A stretch of 64,000 nt of DNA from an uncultured Alphaproteobacteria bacterium (GTDB lineage Bacteria; Pseudomonadota; Alphaproteobacteria; HIMB59; GCA-002718135). The notes beneath the pieces were generated by a model. It ran no database searches. It was given only the letters and a program-made list of their open reading frames with translations, and had not been told where the DNA came from. Positions within the stretch are counted from its first letter, which is position 1, and every line of letters starts with the position of its first letter. The stretch is from positions 1 to 64,000 of the forward strand of contig CACMRK010000001.1 of the NCBI GenBank assembly GCA_902616075.1. Direction: 5' to 3'. The position numbers and the translations under genes are program-made. Of this stretch, positions 59,473 through 64,000 are shown piece by piece.

Positions 59473-61023
59473 ATGAAAAATTATCCCATCTGGAAATCGT
59501 TTACAGTAGTATCATTAGTCTTATTAGGTATAATTTTTGCAATTCCTTCAATTATTTATGATGAAAATTCAGAAAATTGGTTTTTAAAAAATAAGATTAA
59601 TTTAGGTTTAGACTTACAAGGTGGATCATATTTATTATTAGAGGTTCAGCTAGATGTTTTATATAAAGAAGAATTAGATAATTTTGTTGATAGTGTTCGT
59701 TTGATTTCTAGAGATCAAGCTGTAAAAATTGAAAAAATTAATATTCAAGAAAATGAAGTTGTTGTTTTTTTTGGTAATAAAGAGAAGATAAAAGATATTA
59801 GAGATAGTTTTTTTCAAATGTATAGAGGAGTTACTTTACAAATTAATAACAATAAACTCAGTATAAAGTTAAATGATGAATATAGAAAAATTATTCAAGA
59901 CTCAGCAATTAAACAATCACTTGAAATTGTTAGAAAAAGAATTGATGAATCTGGAACTAAAGAACCTTTAATCCAAAGATCAGGTAAAAAGAGAATTCTT
60001 TTACAATTACCAGGAGTAAAAGACCCTGAAAGAATAAAAGATTTATTAGGTAAAACAGCCAAACTAACTTTTCACATTGTTGATAATGATAATACATCTG
60101 CTCTTCAAAACAATTTAGCTCCTTTTGGAAAAATTATTGTTCCAGACATGTATGATGAAAATACAAAATATTTATTAGATAAAAGAGCAGTTGTAGGTGG
60201 AGAAAATTTAGTTGATGCAAAAGGTTCATTTGATCAAACAGAAGGTCATGCAGTCTCATTTCGTTTTGATACAGAAGGTGCACAAAAATTTGGTAAAGTT
60301 ACAACAAACAATATTGGTAAAAATCTTGCTGTTGTATTAGACGGTGTTGTCATTACAGCTCCTAGAATTAGTAGTGCTATTACAGGAGGCTCAGGTATCA
60401 TAACTGGAAATTTTAATGCCCAAGAAGCATCTGATTTAGCTGTCTTATTAAGAGCTGGTGCATTGCCAGCGCCTTTAGAAATAGTTGAAGAAAGATCAGT
60501 GGGTGCTGGTTTAGGAGCAGACTCTATAGCTGCTGGTCAAATAGCTGCTATTATTGGAATGTTTTTAGTATGTATATTTATGATACTCATTTATGGAACT
60601 TTTGGCGCTCTTGCTAATGTTTCTTTGATAGTAAATTTATTTATAATAATTTCATTATTAGGTACTATAGGTGCAACTTTAACATTGCCTGGTATAGCTG
60701 GAATTGTATTAACAATTGGTATGGCAGTGGACGCCAATGTTCTAATTTTTGAAAGAATTAAAGAAGAAAGCTTAAAACAAACTAAAGTTTTTCAGATTGT
60801 AAAAAATGGTTTCGATAGAGCTATGTCAACTATACTTGACGCCAATATTACTACTTTGATTGCCGCTGTTTTACTATTTGCATTTGGCTCTGGTCCAATA
60901 AGAGGTTTTTCAATTACACTGTCTTTGGGTGTGATAGCATCAATGTTCACCGCTTTAATGCTTACAAATTTTTTAGTGTATATGTACTTATCATTTGCAA
61001 ATAAAAAGGAATTAAAATTATAA
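59473..61023 (+). CDS. secD: Protein translocase subunit SecD
   Basis: NLGLDLQGGSYLLLEV; VRKRIDESGTKEPLIQRSG; GMAVDANVLIFERIKEE. Confidence 0.98.
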   Translation: MKNYPIWKSFTVVSLVLLGIIFAIPSIIYDENSENWFLKNKINLGLDLQGGSYLLLEVQLDVLYKEELDNFVDSVRLISRDQAVKIEKINIQENEVVVFFGNKEKIKDIRDSFFQMYRGVTLQINNNKLSIKLNDEYRKIIQDSAIKQSLEIVRKRIDESGTKEPLIQRSGKKRILLQLPGVKDPERIKDLLGKTAKLTFHIVDNDNTSALQNNLAPFGKIIVPDMYDENTKYLLDKRAVVGGENLVDAKGSFDQTEGHAVSFRFDTEGAQKFGKVTTNNIGKNLAVVLDGVVITAPRISSAITGGSGIITGNFNAQEASDLAVLLRAGALPAPLEIVEERSVGAGLGADSIAAGQIAAIIGMFLVCIFMILIYGTFGALANVSLIVNLFIIISLLGTIGATLTLPGIAGIVLTIGMAVDANVLIFERIKEESLKQTKVFQIVKNGFDRAMSTILDANITTLIAAVLLFAFGSGPIRGFSITLSLGVIASMFTALMLTNFLVYMYLSFANKKELKL

Positions 61024-61922
61024 TGTTTGGTTTAAATAAAATTATTCCTGTTGAGCCTAATATTAATTTTTTAGGTTTAAGAAGAAATTTTTTAATTTTT
61101 TCTATTTTAGCAATATTTATTTCAATTGGTTTATTAAGTATAAAGGGTTTAAATCTTGGAATTGATTTTAAAGGAGGTACTTTAATTGAAGTCAGTACAA
61201 AAAATACTTCAATTGGTGAGCTAAGAGAAATTTTATCTTCTTCTTATAGTGATGTATCTTTGCAGGAATTTGGTAATGAAAATATTATTTTGATCAGACT
61301 TCAAAATAAAAGTAATCAAGAGAGTATTGAAACAGTCAATTCTGTAAAAAATTTAATTCAAGACAAGGTAGTTGAGTTTAGAAGGTCTGAATTTGTAGGT
61401 CCAACAATAAGTTCTGAGCTATTGTTTCGAGGTTTTCAAGCAGTCTCTTTTGCATTAATTGCTATTTTAATTTACATTTGGCTGCGTTTTGAATGGCAAT
61501 TTGGTTTCGGCGCAGTTGTTGCATTAACTCATGATGTATTATTTACTCTTGGATTGCTCTCTATTTTAAATGTAGAATTTTCTCTAGCAACAATAGCAGC
61601 AATTCTTACAATTGCTGGATATTCTATTAACGATACAGTAGTCATATTTGATAGAGTTCGTGAAAATTTGAGAAAATATAAAAAGTTAGAGTTAGTAGAT
61701 CTATTTAATTTATCAGTTAATAATACTTTATCCAGAACTATAATGACAAGCTTAACAACTCTACTTGCTTTAGTATCTTTGTTTATATTTGGTGGCGAGG
61801 TTATTAGACCCTTCGCTTTAACAATGATTATTGGAGTAATAATTGGTACTTATTCATCTGTTTTCATTGCGGTCCCAACTTTATTAATTTTTAAGTTTAG
61901 ACCGCAAGATGAAGATGATTAA
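61023..61922 (+). CDS. secF: Protein translocase subunit SecF
   Basis: GLNLGIDFKGGTLIEV; AGYSINDTVVIFDRVREN; TMIIGVIIGTYSSVFIA. Confidence 0.98.
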   Translation: MFGLNKIIPVEPNINFLGLRRNFLIFSILAIFISIGLLSIKGLNLGIDFKGGTLIEVSTKNTSIGELREILSSSYSDVSLQEFGNENIILIRLQNKSNQESIETVNSVKNLIQDKVVEFRRSEFVGPTISSELLFRGFQAVSFALIAILIYIWLRFEWQFGFGAVVALTHDVLFTLGLLSILNVEFSLATIAAILTIAGYSINDTVVIFDRVRENLRKYKKLELVDLFNLSVNNTLSRTIMTSLTTLLALVSLFIFGGEVIRPFALTMIIGVIIGTYSSVFIAVPTLLIFKFRPQDEDD

Positions 61923-62515
61923 GCGTTATTAAAGTTTTCTGTAACTTTTTCCCAATTAACTAAATTATCGATAAAAGCTTTTAAATAATCAGGTCTTCTG
62001 TTTCTATAATCAACATAATATGAGTGTTCCCATACATCACATCCAAGTAGAGGCATGTGACCATGAACTATTGGGTTTTCTCCATTAGGTGTTTTAGTAA
62101 TTTCTAATTTTCCATTATTTAAAACTAACCAACACCAACCTGATCCAAATTGACCAATACCCGCGTTTATAAAATCCTGTTTCATTTTTTCAACTGAACC
62201 AATATCTGAAACTATTTTATTTTCTAGTTCAGAAGGAATTTTTCCATCTGGGTTATTTTTCATTACTTCCCAAAAATGAACGTGATTTATATGTTGTGCC
62301 ACATTATTGAATACTGGAGCATTTTTTTGATATGAATTGATGACTATATCATTAACATTATCATCAGCTATATTTTGTTCTTTAATAAATTTATTTCCAT
62401 TAGTTATGTAAGCCATGTGATGCTTATCATGATGCAACTCTAAAGTTTCAGCCGACATATACGGCATTAGAGCATCTTTACTATAGGGTAGATCTGGTAA
62501 CTCTAGATTTATCAT
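61919..62515 (-). CDS. sodB: Superoxide dismutase (Fe/Mn family)
   Basis: LPDLPYSKDALMPYMSAETLELHHDKHHMAYITNGN; FGSGWCWLVLN; DVWEHSYYVDYRNRRPDYLKAF. Confidence 0.96.
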   Translation of the reverse strand: MINLELPDLPYSKDALMPYMSAETLELHHDKHHMAYITNGNKFIKEQNIADDNVNDIVINSYQKNAPVFNNVAQHINHVHFWEVMKNNPDGKIPSELENKIVSDIGSVEKMKQDFINAGIGQFGSGWCWLVLNNGKLEITKTPNGENPIVHGHMPLLGCDVWEHSYYVDYRNRRPDYLKAFIDNLVNWEKVTENFNNA

Positions 62516-62530
62516 TTTATTTCCTTTGAT

Positions 62531-64000
62531 TTATAAAATTTTCTTTAAAAATTCACCTGTAAAGCTTTTTTTATTATTTGCAATATCTTCGGGAGTACCA
62601 GTTCCAACAATTTGACCACCATTTACTCCTCCTAGTGGACCCAGATCAATTATATGATCAGCTGTTTTAATAACATCAAGATTATGCTCGATAACGATTA
62701 CGGTATTACCTTCATCAACGAGTGTATGAAGAATTTTAAGTAATTTTTTAACATCATCAAAATGAAGACCTGTTGTTGGTTCATCTAGAATATATAGTGT
62801 TTTTCCTGTTGATCTTTTTGACAATTCTTTTGATAATTTTATTCTTTGCGCCTCACCACCTGACAAAGTAGTAGCTGATTGACCTATTTTTATATAATCT
62901 AATCCAACATCCATTAAAGTTTGAAGTTTTTGCTTTATTGTAGGAATTTTATCAAAAAACTTATAACCTTCCTCAACAGTCATTTCTAAAACATCTGAAA
63001 TTGATTTATCTTTGTATTTTACTTCCAATGTCTCTCTATTATACCTTTTACCTTTGCAGATATCACACTCGACGTAAACATCAGCTAAAAAATGCATTTC
63101 TATTTTTTTAACTCCATCACCTTCACAGGACTCACATCTACCACCCTTAACGTTAAATGAAAAACGACCTGGTTTATAGCCTCTAGCACTTGATTCATTT
63201 AAGTTTGCAAACCAATCTCTTATTGGAGTGAAACAACCTGTATATGTTGCTGGGTTTGATCTTGGCGTTCTTCCAATAGGAGATTGATCAATATCAATTA
63301 CTTTATCGATATGATTAATACCTTTAAAGTTAAAACGACTTTCATCTTTATTTAAAGATTTATTGAAATACTCATCTAACCTTTGATACAATGTATCAAT
63401 AATTAATGAAGATTTACCGCTCCCTGATACACCTGTGACAGTAATAAAATTCCCTAAAGGTAAAGTGATATTAAGATTATCTAAGTTGTTTGTTTTTATC
63501 TTATTAAGTTTAAAAACTTTATTTTTATTGAATTTCCTTCTGCTTTTTGGAATTTCTATTTCTAATGATTTATTCAAATATTTTGCTGTCAAACTTTTAT
63601 TATTTTTTAGTATTTTTTTAAGTCCACCCTCTGCAATTATGTGACCTCCATTAATACCTGCCTTAACACCAATATCAATTATATGATCTGATTGTCTAAT
63701 TGCATCCTCATCATGTTCAACAACAATTACTGTATTACCTAAATCTCTTAATCTAAATAAAGTTTCAATCAGTTGTTGATTATCTTTTTGATGTAACCCA
63801 ATAGAAGGTTCGTCTAAAACATATAAAACACCTGTTAAACCTGAGCCAATTTGACTTGCTAATCTAATTCTTTGACTTTCCCCACCGGATAAAGTTTTAC
63901 TAGCTCTTGCTAATGATAGATAATCTAGACCAACTCTATTTAAAAAAACTAATCGATCTTTAATTTCTTTAATTACTCCTTCAGCAATTTTTTTATTATT
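62531..64000 (-). CDS. uvrA: Excinuclease ABC subunit A, C-terminal part (5' end cut by window edge)
   Basis: Reading frame stays open to base 64000 ([78 protein letters not shown]). The tracked ORF starts at an internal TTG because no ATG/GTG/TTG lies in frame before it. Confidence 0.96.
   Translation of the reverse strand, partial: NNKKIAEGVIKEIKDRLVFLNRVGLDYLSLARASKTLSGGESQRIRLASQIGSGLTGVLYVLDEPSIGLHQKDNQQLIETLFRLRDLGNTVIVVEHDEDAIRQSDHIIDIGVKAGINGGHIIAEGGLKKILKNNKSLTAKYLNKSLEIEIPKSRRKFNKNKVFKLNKIKTNNLDNLNITLPLGNFITVTGVSGSGKSSLIIDTLYQRLDEYFNKSLNKDESRFNFKGINHIDKVIDIDQSPIGRTPRSNPATYTGCFTPIRDWFANLNESSARGYKPGRFSFNVKGGRCESCEGDGVKKIEMHFLADVYVECDICKGKRYNRETLEVKYKDKSISDVLEMTVEEGYKFFDKIPTIKQKLQTLMDVGLDYIKIGQSATTLSGGEAQRIKLSKELSKRSTGKTLYILDEPTTGLHFDDVKKLLKILHTLVDEGNTVIVIEHNLDVIKTADHIIDLGPLGGVNGGQIVGTGTPEDIANNKKSFTGEFLKKIL

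Noticed and set aside
63435-63644. 69-aa plus ORF opposite uvrA and the apparent uvrA start at 63592
   Set aside because: The uvrA frame is continuous to the window edge when translated by hand, so there is no frameshift or split gene; the tracked TTG start is an artefact of truncation.
1-64000. CRISPR arrays, transposons, prophage, toxin-antitoxin or restriction systems
   Set aside because: No regular direct repeats, transposase, integrase, phage structural or defence genes were recognised among the ORFs.

Overview
This 64 kb window is AT-rich, gene-dense bacterial chromosome. The genes look like those of a streamlined marine alphaproteobacterium; that taxonomy is inferred from gene content and composition only. 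No rRNA, tRNA, CRISPR array, transposase, integrase or phage gene was recognised. The dominant feature is a near-complete purine catabolism island (about 6.5-21.4 kb). It holds two divergent arms, hiuH-xdhA-xdhB-xdhC-guaD-puuD and puuE-uraD-alc-allA, followed by a BMP-type nucleoside ABC importer and a purine phosphoribosyltransferase. Other blocks are: ndk, hdaA and aspS; a TrpB2/DUF1015/SerC/SerA cluster; htpG; a nucleoside hydrolase with pseudouridine catabolism genes (psuG, PfkB kinase); a three-domain APH-M23-class III aminotransferase fusion; malyl-CoA lyase plus malate-CoA ligase (mtkA/mtkB); and yajC-secD-secF, sodB and uvrA. The best candidate for an undescribed system is at about 46.8-52.7 kb. 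It combines a GTP cyclohydrolase II with a degenerate RibB-like N-terminus, a RibD reductase domain without deaminase, a PTPS-like protein missing canonical active-site residues, a creatininase/ArfB-like amidohydrolase, a zinc-less MDR dehydrogenase, a glycosyltransferase and a SAM methyltransferase. I read this as a GTP-derived pyrimidine/pteridine pathway of unknown product. All calls come from reading translated sequence; no database search was run.
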